Shown here in pieces: positions 1 to 10,780 of a DNA stretch of 64,000 nt; position 1 is the stretch's first letter; each line of letters opens with the position of its first letter. The stretch covers positions 930,001-994,000 of the forward strand of contig NC_070561.1 in NCBI RefSeq assembly GCF_026914185.1, in the 5' to 3' direction. Made by a program: the position numbers and the translations under genes. The notes beneath the pieces are model-generated. The model was not told where the DNA came from, did no database searches, and saw only the letters and a program-made list of their open reading frames with translations. Origin of the DNA: Puccinia triticina (lineage: Eukaryota > Basidiomycota > Pucciniomycetes > Pucciniales > Pucciniaceae).

Positions 1-2060
1 TGGCAGGTATTTTCTTCATACATATCCTTAGCATTAGTACATACATCATTCATTAGTATCATAGCTACATAGGACTGCAGATCTTACATAACTTCATTAC
101 TAATTTTCCTCTTCATATGATATCAGCAGTACATTCCTTCATAGCTCTTGTAGTTATTATCAAATGCTCATCATTATTTCATCTTCTATAGTTACCTTTC
201 ATGTACACTCCTTGGTCATTGCACCTTCATCATTACTGCTCATCTTCAGATATTGTTACTATGTGCTCATCATGTATCACCCCCCTGTAGTACTTCTCAC
301 ATATATAAACACCCCTCTAGATGTTGTATTCCCCATCATGGACTTTCTACTACATCCCCTCTGTAGCACCTTTTAACATCACCCTTATATGCACTTTCTA
401 CTACATCTTCTCTGTAGCACCTTTTCATCACACTTAGATACACTTTCTTCACCATAGAAATATATCCCTCAGCATATATCTCATTACCCATCTCAGAGTG
501 ACTCCCCAAGAGCTTCTGCTTTTCTCCCCATCTCACTTCTCCTCTCTCACTCAGTAGGATTGATACACCTCAAACTCATAAAGTGTTAAAGTCATCTAAG
601 TCAAAGAGAATCATCAGCCACACCCTTTTCTTTTTCTTAGTGTAACCCTCTCTCCATCAGCATTAGTCAAGAGGGCAGCCTCACCAGCACCTGTAGCCTC
701 TTCTACATTATTAGTAGTGTAGTTGACTATTTCCCCTCACAGCTCTTTCCTGATCTTTTAGGAGTTCCACAACGCTTTGGAAGAGTGTTGAGGGGACCAT
801 TGCGTCCAGTCAATGTTCTGCTAGAAGATTAGGTTAAGGGCATGAAAGCACCTTTTGCTGTTTTTTTTAGGCTTTTCAAGATGCCCCAAAAATTCTCTGA
901 TAAGTTATTCTTTTGGAAAAAATACTTTAACAAAAACTCAAATTGATCAGTGTAAGGTTCATAGTGGAATCTCATAAGTAGATGCTACATATAATGAAAA
1001 CCCCATGCAACCATTCAAGAAAGGTTGCTTGTGTATTGGGTTAAGCACCGGTTGCTGGTTTGCCTATCCCTTCAGGGTGGAAGGTTCAACTCTTGAGCCA
1101 TGCAATATTCTTTTGACCCGGCCGGCTTGCTGGGAAACGTTTGATCAACATTGCCTGACCAGAGTGGCAGGGTCAAACAAATGTCCTCCCCACCAAAACC
1201 ACCAAAAAAAATGGTGTGTTAAGAATGTACCAACCGCGTGACAACATTGCCCTGCAAGCAAGAACACAACATTTGAGTAACCTCCAGGTCCTCCGGTGAC
1301 CTAACGTTGGGCTGCTCCTGTGGTGTAGAGATCCTCAAGTGGACCCGCGGGCGGGTACCCGCCACATAGCGTTGGGTAAACGCGTGCGGGTGCCGTGTAG
1401 GGGTCCAGGTGCGAGACTTTGGGCAAAAAGCGGACAACTTCACATCAATCTTCAGCCCCCTGCAGAATCAGATCTGCAGCCATAAAAATTCAAATTTTGC
1501 AGGGACATGCTGTCCTGGAGGCTGCAGATCTGGTTGTGTAGGGTCTGTAGATCTCAACAGGAAGTCCTCCATTGATTCTCCAGATACAGAGATTGGATAG
1601 AGGCATTCACATATCTTTGAAAAATGGAGACACAGATGGAGACTGCAGTGGGGGATATTTTCTGGGTTTGTATGTGTAAGTAACTGTGGGATATAGACCC
1701 AATTTATATACCACAGTGGAGATGCTCTTAGAGATCCTCCATCAAAGTGACAAAATATTCACCTTTCCATCTATTTGGATTTAATTTAGACAATCTGTTT
1801 GTAATTTACTAGTCAAAAATGACAAACAATTTACCCAATGGTTGATGAACCCCTCTGATTCTCTCACCGGTATCCCTGGGTGGCAATCAGCTTTCAGCTC
1901 ATTCACAGCCATTGTCAGCAGCCAGAGTGAGAAACATAGGTAAAGGCCCCTTTCATCTGTGATAAGCAATGAATCTGCTCAAAGAATTATAGCTAATCCT
2001 CAATTTCCTCCTTGGATGCCTCAGATCTGCACAAAGCCAATGCCCATAACCATATATAGG
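1..2060. other. Non-coding stretch, no gene recognised
   Basis: AT-rich to mixed sequence with only short open frames lacking domain-like composition. Positions about 342-425 hold two copies of a ~65-base unit (actttctactacat...tctgtagcacctttt). Around 1330-1400 there is a short GC-rich patch resembling the GGTACCCG-rich ends of the hAT-like element at 46.7 kb, but no matching second end is visible. Around 1460-1550 the motif CTGCAGATCTGG recurs. Nothing else is recognised. Confidence 0.5.
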
Positions 2061-2069
2061 AGCCTGCGC

Positions 2070-2345
2070 AAACCAACAGTGAAACTTCTGCGCTGCACTG
2101 ACATCAGCCGCACTTGTAGCGCAGCGCAGCAGTCTACTGCTGATCCTCCAGCCCAATCAGTGTTAGTGCAGCGGTTAGAGTGCTGCGCTAACACTGAATT
2201 CAGTGGTTTTTCATGGACACCTGCTGTTGATCAGTGTTAGAACAGCACAGCTGAAGGGCGGTAACACTGACAATCATTGCAGCACAGCAGAATGACCGCT
2301 GTCCTGACCACCACTGACCACGTTTTGAGTGTCAGGGTGCTGATT
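2070..2345. repeat. GC-rich GCGCAGCGCAG-type repeat, probable MITE remnant
   Basis: The stretch is rich in short self-complementary words (GCGCTGC, TAGCGCAGCGCAGCAG, CAGTGTTAG), the same style as the better bounded hAT-like MITEs at 5.8, 45.5 and 49.5 kb. A possible left end CAACAGTG is visible, but no matching right end or target duplication was found. It is called only from composition and similarity of style. Confidence 0.35.
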
Positions 2346-2813
2346 TGGCTGCGGCCCGAAATTGGAGGCTTTGCTGGCCTTAGGAAATAGAGTTACACAG
2401 ATTTTAGCAGAATTGATTTAGTTGTGTTTGATTTTCACTTTGACAAAGAAGATCTGTAAGCCAAGCCAATCTGGCCGGCTTTGGATCAGCTTTGGACCTG
2501 GGCCATGTTTGCATACATATTTCTAGGAGACAGAAAACAGGCTTCATTCCCGGATTGCAAATTGCAGGGCAAGATAGAACATACTGGTGAGTCTGATCTG
2601 CATCGTTTCCAGAAAAAACTGGACAAGAAGAACTTTACTAATCAAAAATGGGCTGGCTTGCTTGGCCTATTTAACAGATTGAACATAGGCTGTCTGCTCA
2701 AATCTCAATCATCAAACCATGTTTGAAAAAAGCATGTCAGATTGCCTTATGGATTTAGAAGCACACGTCAGGGAAAATTTGTGACACTCCCATAATGCGC
2801 AGAATGAAACCGT

Positions 2814-3148
2814 CTTGTTGAATGGATTTAGCTTGTTGGATGGAGTTAGCTCTTTGGATGGCGCAGTTTGCTTGTTGGATAAAGTTTTCTCTTTGCAGGG
2901 AGGTAGCTTGTTGGAATGAGTTGCATGTAATCCATTGGATGGAGTTTGCTCGCTGGATGCAGATAGGTTGGTGGGTGAGCATAGCTTTTTGAATGGAGAT
3001 ACCAATGGGACCAGTTTCCGGTCATCAAGAGGAATCAATCTTCTTAATGAACGCAACAGAACTGTCATCAAGACCAACCGGTTACCAAGAGGAATCAATC
3101 TGCTTGATGACCGCAACAGACTGGCCATCAAGAGTGCATTCACAGGAA
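2814..3148. repeat. Degenerate tandem repeats flanking the MULE-like element
   Basis: Positions 2814-2985 contain several diverged copies of a ~21-base word (CTTGTTGGATGGAGTTAG). Positions 2995-3140 contain two to three copies of a longer unit built around GGTCATCAAGAGGAATCAAT and TTGATGACCGCAACAGACTG. The second unit shares the GGTCATCAAGAGG core with minisatellites at 37.5-38.3 and 40.9-41.7 kb. Long open frames on both strands here are by-products of the repeat periodicity. Confidence 0.5.
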
Positions 3149-3157
3149 CAAAATTTA

Positions 3158-3655
3158 GGGACTTGAAAAATCGACTCCCGGAAATTAATTTTCCGACTCC
3201 CAAAAGTTGCGGACGTCGCGGAGACCGCTTCTGGACGTCTCCCGCGGGTCATCAGGACCCAATTTTGGTCCGGGGCCCATTTGGGAGTCGGAAAATTAAT
3301 TCCGCCATCCCAAATGGGAGTCGGAAAATTAATTTCACAAAAATTGATGAAAAAAAAGAAAAAAATTATATCTTCCCACTGGGAGGCCCAAAGCCCCCCA
3401 AATTTTCACAGCGCGCAGAATAAACCCAGAAGCTCCCATGCTGAGATTTTGGGCATCACCCCACGCCATAAAAGGGGTGTGCTACTGTGCCTCTAATTTG
3501 GCGGATTTCCTACTAAGGAAATCTACCAAACCCTTAGCCACGGCGCCCCAAAGTGCGCCAAAGTTTCACAGCACAGAGTTAAATAACCTCTCTACAAATG
3601 GTTAGCTTATGGGCAGTACTCTACTAACAGAAATTAATTTGGAGGGGGCGGCGGC
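3158..3655 (+). repeat. Left inverted end of the MULE-like element
   Basis: About 490 bases that match, as reverse complement, the segment 4845-5310. Shared landmarks include GACTCCC and TTAATTT words, a region around GGGAGGCCCAAAGCCCCC, and the inner boundary at TTAATTTGGAGGGGGCGGC. Confidence 0.85.
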
Positions 3656-3688
3656 TGTGAAGCCCGCGCTCCCCTTGGGTTTCACAAT

Positions 3689-4000
3689 GTTACACAATAC
3701 TATCCCTGATTACATCAGCTTGTATTTGATTCTCAGCTATATAGTCTTCACTTCCCTGCTTCCCACCTAGCTCAGTAGAGACCCCGGACTGATCCCTCTC
3801 TCACTGAGCTAGGTAAGCTTCTCACTACCTTTCTTCTCCTTCTTCTATGATTCATCTTGTATGTACAGAGAGACCTTGGACTGATCCCTCTCTCACTGAG
3901 CTAGGAAATAAAGCCCCCAAGATTGTTTCTAGAACCGCTCCAAGGCTTCACTGCCTTGTCCCTCTGCCTCCAAACAGTGAAGGGTCTCCCAACCCTTACA
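3689..4000 (+). repeat. LTR-like fragment with duplicated CTAGCTCAG...CTGAGCTAG hairpin
   Basis: Two copies of a block ending in TCTCTCACTGAGCTAGG lie at 3771-3818 and 3867-3906; the first also opens with CCTAGCTCAGTAGAGA, giving an inverted pair. The downstream word TCTAGAAC and a GT after GAGCTAG recur at 46.2-46.4 kb in the same order. The layout (TATA-like TATATAG upstream, repeated hairpin, pyrimidine tract) suggests a retroelement LTR or leader captured by the transposon, but no coding part is attached. Confidence 0.4.
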
Positions 4001-4010
4001 GCGGCCTCCG

Positions 4011-4850
4011 CCACAGTTGATAGTGGCTCCGCCACAGTTAACAGTGGCTCTGCCACAGTTAATAGTGGCTCTGCCACAGTTAATAGTGGCTCTGCCACAG
4101 TTAATAGTGGCTCCGCCACAGTTAATAGTGGCTCCGTCACAGTTGATAGTGGCTCCGCCACAGTTAACAGTGGCTCTGCCACAGTTAGTAGTGCCTCCGG
4201 CACAGTTAACAGTGCCTCCGCCACAGTTAACAGTGGCTCTGCCACAGTTAATAGTGCCTCCGGCACAGTTAACAGTGGCTCCGCCACAGTTAATAGTGGC
4301 TCCGCCACAGTTAATAGTGGCTCCGCTCCAGCACAGTTAACAGCGCCTCCGCCACAGTTAAAAGCGCCTAATAGTGGCTCCGCCACAGTTAATAGTGGCT
4401 CTGCCACAGTTAATAGGGGCTCCGCCACAGTTAATAGTGGCTCTGCCACAGTTAATAGGGGCTCTGCCACAGTTAATAGTGGCTCTGCCACAGTTAATAG
4501 TGGCTCCGCCACAGTTAATAATGGCTCCGCCACAGTTAATAGTGGCTCTGCCACAGTTGATGGCTCCGCCACAGTTAATAGTGGCTCCGCTCCAGCACAG
4601 TTAAGAGCGCCTCCGCCATAGTTAATAGTGGCTCCGCTCCAGTCCAGTTAACAGCGCCTCCGCCACAGTTAAAAGCGCCTCCGCCACAGTTAACAGCGCC
4701 TCCGCCACAGTTAACAGCGCCTCCGCCACAGTTAACAGTGGCTACGGTTAATAGTGGCGGAGGAGCTGTTAACTGTGCCGGAGGCACTGTGAACTGTGGC
4801 AGAGCCACTATCAACTGTGGCGGAGCCACTATTAACTATGGCGGAGGCCG
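4011..4850. repeat. 21-bp minisatellite with an inverted terminal block
   Basis: Roughly 35 copies of a 21-base unit (CAGTTAATAGTGGCTCYGCCA and variants) run from about 4011 to 4745; between about 4740 and 4850 the same unit continues in reverse orientation. Because 21 is a multiple of three, several frames on both strands stay open with seven-residue periodicity. This is a mechanical effect and not evidence for protein. Confidence 0.85.
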
Positions 4851-5310
4851 CCACCCCCTCCAAATTAATTTCTGTTAGTAGAGTACTGCCCATAAGCTAA
4901 CCATTTATAGTTAGGTTATTTAACTCTGTGCTGTGAAATTTTGGCGCACTTTGGGGCACCATAGCTAAGGGTTTGGTAGATTTCCTTAGTAGGAAATCCG
5001 CCAAATTAGAGGCACAGTAGCACACACCGTTTATGGGGTGGGGTGATGCCCAAAATTTCAGCATGGGGGCTTCAGGGTTTATTCTGCGCGCTGTGAAAAT
5101 TTGGGGGGCTTTGGGCCTCCCAGTGAGATTATATAAATTTTTTCTTTTTTTTCGTCAATTTTTGCGAAATTAATTTTCCGACTCCCAAATGGGCCCTGGA
5201 CCAAAATTGGGTCCTGAGGACCCGGGGGAGACGTCCAGAAGCGGTCTCTGCGACGTCTGCAACATTTGGGAGTCGGAAAATTAATTTCCGGGAGTTGATT
5301 TTTCAAGACC
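4845..5310 (-). repeat. Right inverted end of the MULE-like element
   Basis: Reverse-complement partner of 3158-3655, ending at the TSD copy 5311-5319. Small differences and a few short indels separate the two arms. Confidence 0.85.
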
Positions 5311-5319
5311 CAAAATTTA

Positions 5320-5782
5320 TTCAAAGAGTTATTAGTAGTGCTACACAGGCAAGTGGGGGCTGTGGTGGTATTGGCTACACTAGAGAGTTTATCAAAAAAT
5401 TGTAATGATCACAGTGTGCCACAACAGAATGGCGGATATTTGAACAAATGAACTGGGTATCTTCAAGAAATCAATACACAACTTTGGAAATAAGCTCCCT
5501 TGAGAAGAAGAAGAATTCAAGTTGGGCCCAAAGGTTTGTGCTCTCAGATCGGAATTGAGCCGCGTGTATGCTACACGGCGGGCGTGTTTTGCCATCAAGA
5601 GGACAGAGATTTCTCGTACTTGGGACTCTGTTTGGCCCACCAGTGGTTGACTACATGCTGACGGGGTGCACAATTTCTGCCAAAGAGCAGGCAGGCACAC
5701 CGGTGTGGTGGCCCCTCTCGCGGCCAGCTAATCAGGAGCATTTCCACCGCCTCCGCCAGCAAGATCATCAAGGCCTCAAACC
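5320..5782. other. Non-coding spacer
   Basis: Sequence between the MULE-like element and the hAT-like MITE. Short open frames have no recognisable domain. The last eight bases (CTCAAACC, 5775-5782) are one copy of the target duplication of the element that follows. Confidence 0.5.
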
Positions 5783-6223
5783 AAGGCTGAAACGCTGCGC
5801 TGCGCTACAAAAAAGCGGTCTTTTAGCGCAGCGCAGCGGGAGACCGCTGCGCGGTCAGCCCAAAAAGCGGTAGCGCAGCGCCAGTCCCGCTTGCGCTACC
5901 GCTGAAAATAGCGGGGCCCCGCTTTTTTCCCGACCCAAAAAGCGGTAGCGCAGCGGGCGGGGCCACTCCTTTCAGCGCCGCGCAGCGGCCACCAAAAAAG
6001 CTGCACTTTTTTGGCTGGCAGCGGGGGAGCGCTACGCGGCCAGCTCAAAAAGCGGTAGCGCAGCGATGGTTCCGCTGCGCTACCGCTGAAAGTAGCGGGT
6101 CCCTGCTTCTTGCCAGACCCAAAAATCGGTAGCGCAGCGGGCGGAGCCGCTACTTTCAGCGCAGCGCAGCGGCCACCAAAACCGCTGCGCTGCGCTTTTT
6201 GAAGTGCAGCGCTTTCACCCTTG
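5783..6223. mobile_element. hAT-like GC-rich MITE
   Basis: The left end reads AAGGCTGAAACGCTGCGC. The right end read outward is CAAGGGTGAAAGCGCTGC, an inverted match with one offset base. The flanks carry the 8-base direct repeat CTCAAACC (5775-5782 and 6224-6231), the duplication size of hAT elements. The interior is made of short self-complementary words such as AGCGGTAGCGCAGCG. It has no coding capacity. Confidence 0.7.
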
Positions 6224-6231
6224 CTCAAACC

Positions 6232-7028
6232 CACTCTCATCAAGATTCCACCTTCAAGACATCAAGATCTTCAAGAACCTCAAGAATCCTCATCACTTTC
6301 CAACCTCCAACTGTCTCCTCCCCTCAAGAATCTCCCCCCCCTCTTCTCCTTCTCCTCTTTTCTGTCTTTCCATCTCCCCTTTTTCCCCTCTCCCAGTCCC
6401 CTTCAGTCTTCTTGGTCCTAACACAGCACCTGCTGTGGGTTTATTCACCTGTTTGTTTCTGATTTTCTCCCCCTGCTGTTTGTTTTGCCTATCTCTTCTT
6501 TTCTTTCTTCCTTTCCTCTCTGTGGCTCTTTTTCTTTCTGTCTTCTCATGCTGTGTTTTCCTTTAGTTTCCTCTGTGTTTTTCTTTTCTTTGTTTCTTTG
6601 TTTGTTTCTTTCTGCTGTTGTGTGTGTGCGCGCGTAGCGCGCGAGAGGATATGATGAAAAACATGTGACATGTGGCTCTCCCGGAGTCCAAGTTCACCAA
6701 ACTTGGATGATGGGGGAGGCATGGCATTCTGATCCCCAGAATACGGACCATCAGAGTATATTGATCAGATCTTCATAGTTCAGACCTTTGAGCTCAGCTC
6801 ACCGATCTTCATCATCTAGAGTTCCACAATCCCCTTTCTTTCCCTTCTTTAAGATCACCTTTCCTCCCTTCAAAAACAACAAACAACCGCCGCCAAGGAT
6901 CCAAAACCCCGGCAAACATCTCAAAACCACAAAACCACAAGCTATCTCAGATCCCTCCCCCATTTACAGTGCTCATACTTGTCAGAATTCTGGCTCATCT
7001 TCTCCGCTCACAATCTCTTCTCTTTTTC
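6232..7028. other. Pyrimidine-rich non-coding region
   Basis: Long CT-rich runs (6290-6600) on the plus strand, then a short palindrome GCGCGCGTAGCGCGCG near 6636-6651 and a hairpin TTCTGATCCCCAGAA near 6727. The CT bias produces overlapping leucine/serine/proline-rich frames that are not credible proteins. Confidence 0.5.
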
Positions 7029-7265
7029 CATCACTTTTAGTGATGTTAAACCCCCCCTTCTTTTTCTCATTATTTCCATCACATTGTGTGATGTCTCTCC
7101 TCATTCCATCAATAATATTTGATGTATTCCATTACAGTTATGTAATGTCTTGTCCTTCCATATGTTTAGAACTGTTCTACATATGTTACTGTGTTTCCAT
7201 CTCTTTGAGATGCTTATTTTGTTTGTTTTTGTCACTTAGGCCCCCTTTGGATCTTGCAAGGGGGC
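7029..7265. repeat. Run of seven short hairpins, six with CAT...ATG stems
   Basis: Seven perfect stem-loops follow one another: 7029-7045, 7077-7093, 7107-7124, 7130-7147, 7159-7185 (with a nested AGAAC/GTTCT), 7198-7212 and 7240-7265. Stems are 6-8 bp. Six of them begin CAT and end ATG and follow a TCC or TTCC word, but the inner stem bases differ from copy to copy while remaining paired. The surrounding sequence is CT-rich and non-coding. Function is unknown. Confidence 0.75.
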
Positions 7266-7949
7266 TCTCTAGTTGTGACTACTTGTTTCCGCTCTCTTGA
7301 TTTGAAATTCAGTATCAAGTAAGAGCATTTCAACCCTTCACCCACATCTTAAAAGCTCCTTGGTCCAATCCAAGCTCCCCTGTGATTGTCCCTCTCTTTG
7401 TCGCACCTTTTTCTTTGAATGAAAATTTGACAACGGACCACCAACCTCGAGGGCAGCCTAAACAGCACACAATCCCCTCACACAACTTCCGCCGCTTAGC
7501 ACGGACAGGAGTCCCTCACCGGTTGTATGGCCAGTGTAATAGCAATGCCAATGACAGCAAGCAGATTGTTCACACAGCCAGGGCCGTCTTGATGACAACA
7601 GAATGGGTGGCATTGTGAATAGCCCCCCACATTCCATAACCTTGAACACTGACCCCCAAGGTCGGTCATAGGCGGCAGAATACTGGCGCTCAGACCCGGG
7701 CGGTCCGCGAGCCCAATTGGCAGTCTTATTGATGGACAGCAGTGATTATTGCTTTAGCAGATTGATTTTATTATGCACACTCAACAATCAACAAGATATT
7801 TATGTACAAAAAACTGATTAACAACTACAAACATGACATACAGACTACTATTACAAGTTTTTTGAGCTTTTATTTGCAATAACCGGGCCAATATAAGGCA
7901 AGCAAAAACAAGTGTAGAGGTAGTATATGTTGGTAAACCTCACACCTGT

Positions 7950-7961
7950 GGATATAGCTCA
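7950..7961 (+). repeat. 5' part of a tRNA-derived repeat, split by the CACTA-like element
   Basis: GGATATAGCTCA matches the first bases of the uninterrupted copy at 10296-10362. The rest of this copy resumes at 10083 after the transposon, which gives a direct view of the empty site. Confidence 0.6.
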
Positions 7962-10079
7962 CACCTCCAGCAAACAGGTGACCTAAACAGGATTTCGTCG
8001 CGCTGACGTAATCCAAACGCCAATTCAAACTCGCGCCCCGGGTGTGTTGTCACCTTTCATTCTCAGTGGCAGGTGCAAGAGGAATGCATGACCCCCTTGA
8101 TGGCCGGTGTGATGAACAAAAGTGGTCACTGCGTAGAAATGTCAGGACCCCGCCGCTCCAAGATGATTCCCAGGTAAAGTCGGGTGATCTGGAGAAACTC
8201 TGCTCCAAAGCTCCGCCGCGTTGTAGGGCTCTGAGTGGGATAAATAAATTAAAGCAAGTAAAATAATCTAGCTCCGCAAAAGTAAACAGTAAAATAAAGC
8301 TCCGCCGCATAAAGAAGATAACTCCGCCACAAACTCTGCAACAATTGCAAGAAAACAGCCGTAAAGCAAGCACAAAACTCCACAAAGCACAACCGTAACA
8401 CATAAAGCAAGTCCGCAACGTGCGCAAAGTAAAAGAAGCACAACAATCCGCAAAATAAAGTAAAAACCGTAAAAAGGGAGTCTGTGGGGAGTATGATGAT
8501 ACAGAATGCTCCCTCCACCACTGTGGTTTTATAGAAAAAAGGAAGAGAACTAAAAGATATCCTCCACCCGCCTCCCACGCACGCCATCCGCTAACTCTGT
8601 TCACACACACACACTTGTCATCAGCCATACACACGCATGTCATCCGCCAAGCTCCGCTCTCACGCCGACTCCTGTCGTCTCTGCTGCTTGCCTTTGACCG
8701 CCGTCAAACTCCTCTCTCTAGCTTCCAAGCCCCTGTCTAGCCTATGATGTCAGGATCCCACACGCCGCCCTTCTGGCTGCCACGGCTTCCCCCAATCACC
8801 ACATCCGCTATCCAGTCCCCGCTGGCCTGCTTAGTCTGATTCCAGTTCTGCCATCGAGCTCTGCGCGCCGCCGCCTTCAGTTGTGCGCTCCGCTCCGCTC
8901 CGTTCCGCACCGTTTCCGCACTGCCTGTGCGCCGCACTGATTGCTCCGTGGACAATTTGACACGAGTTCCAGAACTGATCACCACACCGGTGCTAACCAA
9001 TCATTGAGGGGAAATACACACCTCCCTTGATGGCCCGTCTGTACCAGCCATCAAGAGGAACACACTACACTCTCTCGATGGCCGGTCAGTACCGGCCAAC
9101 AAGAGTAAATCACTAGTTATACTCTCAATGGCCGCCATTTACTGGCCCTTGAGAGGTGATATACATACCCCTCAATGGCCTGTCAGTACACCAGCCATTG
9201 AGAGGAAAACATCAAACTCTTGATGGCCCGTACTGGCCGGCCATCGAGAGCAGGCCGTCAGTACCGGCCATTGAGAGGAACAAAATACACTCTTGATGGC
9301 CTGAAATGATTGTCCATCAAGAGGAGATTCATACCCCGCTCAATGTTCCGTCAGTACCGGCCATCAAGAGGAATATACTATACTCTCAATGGCCTGCACT
9401 GACTGGCCATTGGGCCTGCGCTGACTGGCCATTGGGCCTGCGCTGACTGGCCATTGGGCCTGGGCTGACTGGCCATTGGGACTGCACTGACTAGCCATCA
9501 AGAGTCCAGTGCTTTTCTTTTGATGACCAGTTGGGTCAATGTATTATGTACAAGGTGTGCATGTCCTCTTGATGGCCAATCATTCCAGGCCATCAAGAGT
9601 GTATTATGTTCCTCTCAATGGCTGGTACTGACGGGCCATCAAGGGTGATGTGTATACACATCAACAAAAGATCTTTGCTCTTGATGGACGGCCAGTATGG
9701 GCCATTGAGAGTTTGATGTTTTTGTCTCAATGGCCGGTGTACTGGTGGGCCATCAAGGGGTATATTGTGTATTGCCTCTCAATGGCCGGTAAGTAGCGGC
9801 CATCAAGAGTGCAAATAGTACTTTACTCTTGCTGGCCGGTACTGACTGGGAGAATGTAGGGTGTTACTCTTGATGTCCGGTACAGGCAGGCCATCAAGGG
9901 AGGTGTGTATGTCCCCTCAATGACCAGTTAGCACCGGCCATTGAGGGGGTTGCGCATTCCTCTTGCACCTGCCACTGAGAATGACAGGTGACGACACACC
10001 CGGGGCGCGAGTTTGAATTGGAATCTGGATTACGTCAGCGCGACAAAATCCAGATTACGTCACCTGTTTGCTGACAGTG
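7962..10079. mobile_element. CACTA-like non-autonomous element with palindromic minisatellite
   Basis: The left end reads CACCTCCAGCAAACAGGTGAC; the right end read outward is CACTGTCAGCAAACAGGTGAC. The match continues inward for ~110 bases through CAATTCAAACTCGCGCCCCG. The flanks carry the 3-base direct repeat TCA (7959-7961, 10080-10082). CAC termini with a 3-base duplication fit the CACTA (EnSpm) group. The pre-insertion sequence is confirmed by a second, uninterrupted copy of the tRNA-derived target at 10296-10362. No transposase was found. 8150-8740 is rich in CTCCGCC words; 9005-9960 is a minisatellite of palindromic units. Confidence 0.8.
9005..9960. repeat. Palindromic minisatellite, TTGATGGCCGG...CCGGCCATCAAGAG family
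   Basis: About 25-30 irregular units of 30-60 bases. Each consists of a half such as CTCTTGATGGCCGGT and a reverse-complement half such as ACCGGCCATCAAGAG, so single units can form hairpins. Around 9405-9480 a 25-base subunit (CTGACTGGCCATTGGGCCTG) is repeated in tandem four times. The same design, with GATGACCGG in place of GATGGCCGG, appears at 37.4-38.3 and 40.9-41.7 kb. Confidence 0.8.
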
Positions 10080-10082
10080 TCA

Positions 10083-10140
10083 ACAGTAGAGCAACCCAGC
10101 ATGCATCAGGGAGATGCGGGTTCAATTCCCCCTGTCTGCA
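10083..10140 (+). repeat. 3' part of the split tRNA-derived repeat
   Basis: Continues the sequence begun at 7950-7961: AGTAGAGCAACCCAGC followed by a B-box-like GGTTCAATTCC. Together the two parts match 10296-10362 apart from a few bases. Confidence 0.6.
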
Positions 10141-10295
10141 CTATTCCTTTTACTCGCTCTACAGGTTATGAGCCCAGCGCTATAGGCAGCTGCATACCTG
10201 GGATGAGCCTCAGGGAGGATTAGTGGGCTCTGTCATTGGTGTAGGTGTACAGGGGGTGTTTAGAGGGAGTAGATGTTGGTACACCTCACACCTGT

Positions 10296-10362
10296 GGATA
10301 TAGCTCAACGGTAGAGCAACCCAGCATGCATCAGGGAGATGCGGTTTTGATTCCCCATGTCC
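10296..10362 (+). repeat. tRNA-derived sequence (degenerate tRNA or SINE head)
   Basis: GGATATA and CATGTCC can pair as a seven-position acceptor stem with one mismatch. TAGCTCAACGGTAGAGC matches the A-box/D-arm of many eukaryotic tRNAs, and GGTTTTGATTCC is a degraded B box. At 67 bases it is shorter than a functional tRNA and the anticodon arm does not pair well. Two copies in the same orientation with shared upstream sequence (GGTAMACCTCACACCTG) favour a SINE-like or tRNA-pseudogene repeat over a working gene. Confidence 0.55.
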
Positions 10363-10384
10363 CCAATATTCTTTTCACTCGCGC

Positions 10385-10590
10385 TACAAAGAGGTCAAAG
10401 CAGGGAGCAAGAGAGGAGGGAGGAGCAAGCAAGTGAGGAACAATGGAGGAAGGAGCAATGGGGGATAGGGGGAGGAGCAAGAAGGGAGGATGGAGGAGCA
10501 ATGGAGGGAAGAGAAAGGAGGAATGGAGGGAGGAGCAAGGAGGGAGGAAGGGAGGAGCAAAGATGGGAGGAGGATGGGGGAGAGGATGCA
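10385..10590 (+). repeat. Purine-rich GGAGGAGCAA low-complexity tract
   Basis: Imperfect repetition of GGAGGAGCAA and GGAGGGA words. The apparent frames in this tract are Glu/Gly/Arg-rich on one strand and Pro/Leu/Ser-rich on the other and are not credible genes. Confidence 0.7.
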
Positions 10591-10780
10591 TGAGGACAAG
10601 AGCATGCCTTTTTACTCTCAATGTCAAGAATTTCTGAAGCAGGTGATTGTAAAAATTTGGATAACTTAAAGGTAGATTACTCGTAAGTTATAAATGCTAA
10701 ATACAATATTTATTAATAACAAAAGAAAAAGATGTTATACCTTAAAGGCAGATATGTTCAGCTTAAAGATTTAAAGATAA

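Larger units (their letters stand above)
3158..5310. mobile_element. MULE-like non-autonomous DNA transposon with long inverted ends
   Basis: The outer ~480 bases on the left (3158 to about 3655) recur as reverse complement on the right (about 4845-5310), starting GGGACTTGAAAAATC and GGTCTTGAAAAATC. Both sides are flanked by the 9-base direct repeat CAAAATTTA (3149-3157 and 5311-5319). Long inverted ends plus a 9-base target duplication are the hallmark of Mutator-like elements. No transposase is present. The interior holds an LTR-like piece (3689-4000) and a 21-base minisatellite (4011-4850). Good agreement between the ends suggests a fairly recent insertion. Identity of the mobilising transposase is unknown; the MULE gene at 15.9-18.9 kb is one candidate by class only. 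Confidence 0.85.

Noticed and set aside
3901..4621. Long open frames on both strands (223 and 232 codons)
   Set aside because: They are translations of the 21-base minisatellite; opposite strands and several frames are open equally, and no unique sequence flanks them.
9005..9960. CRISPR-like array
   Set aside because: Repeats are irregular in length, each is palindromic, there are no regular unique spacers, and the genome is eukaryotic.
10296..10362. Functional tRNA gene
   Set aside because: Too short, with a poor anticodon arm and degraded B box; better explained as a tRNA-derived repeat.
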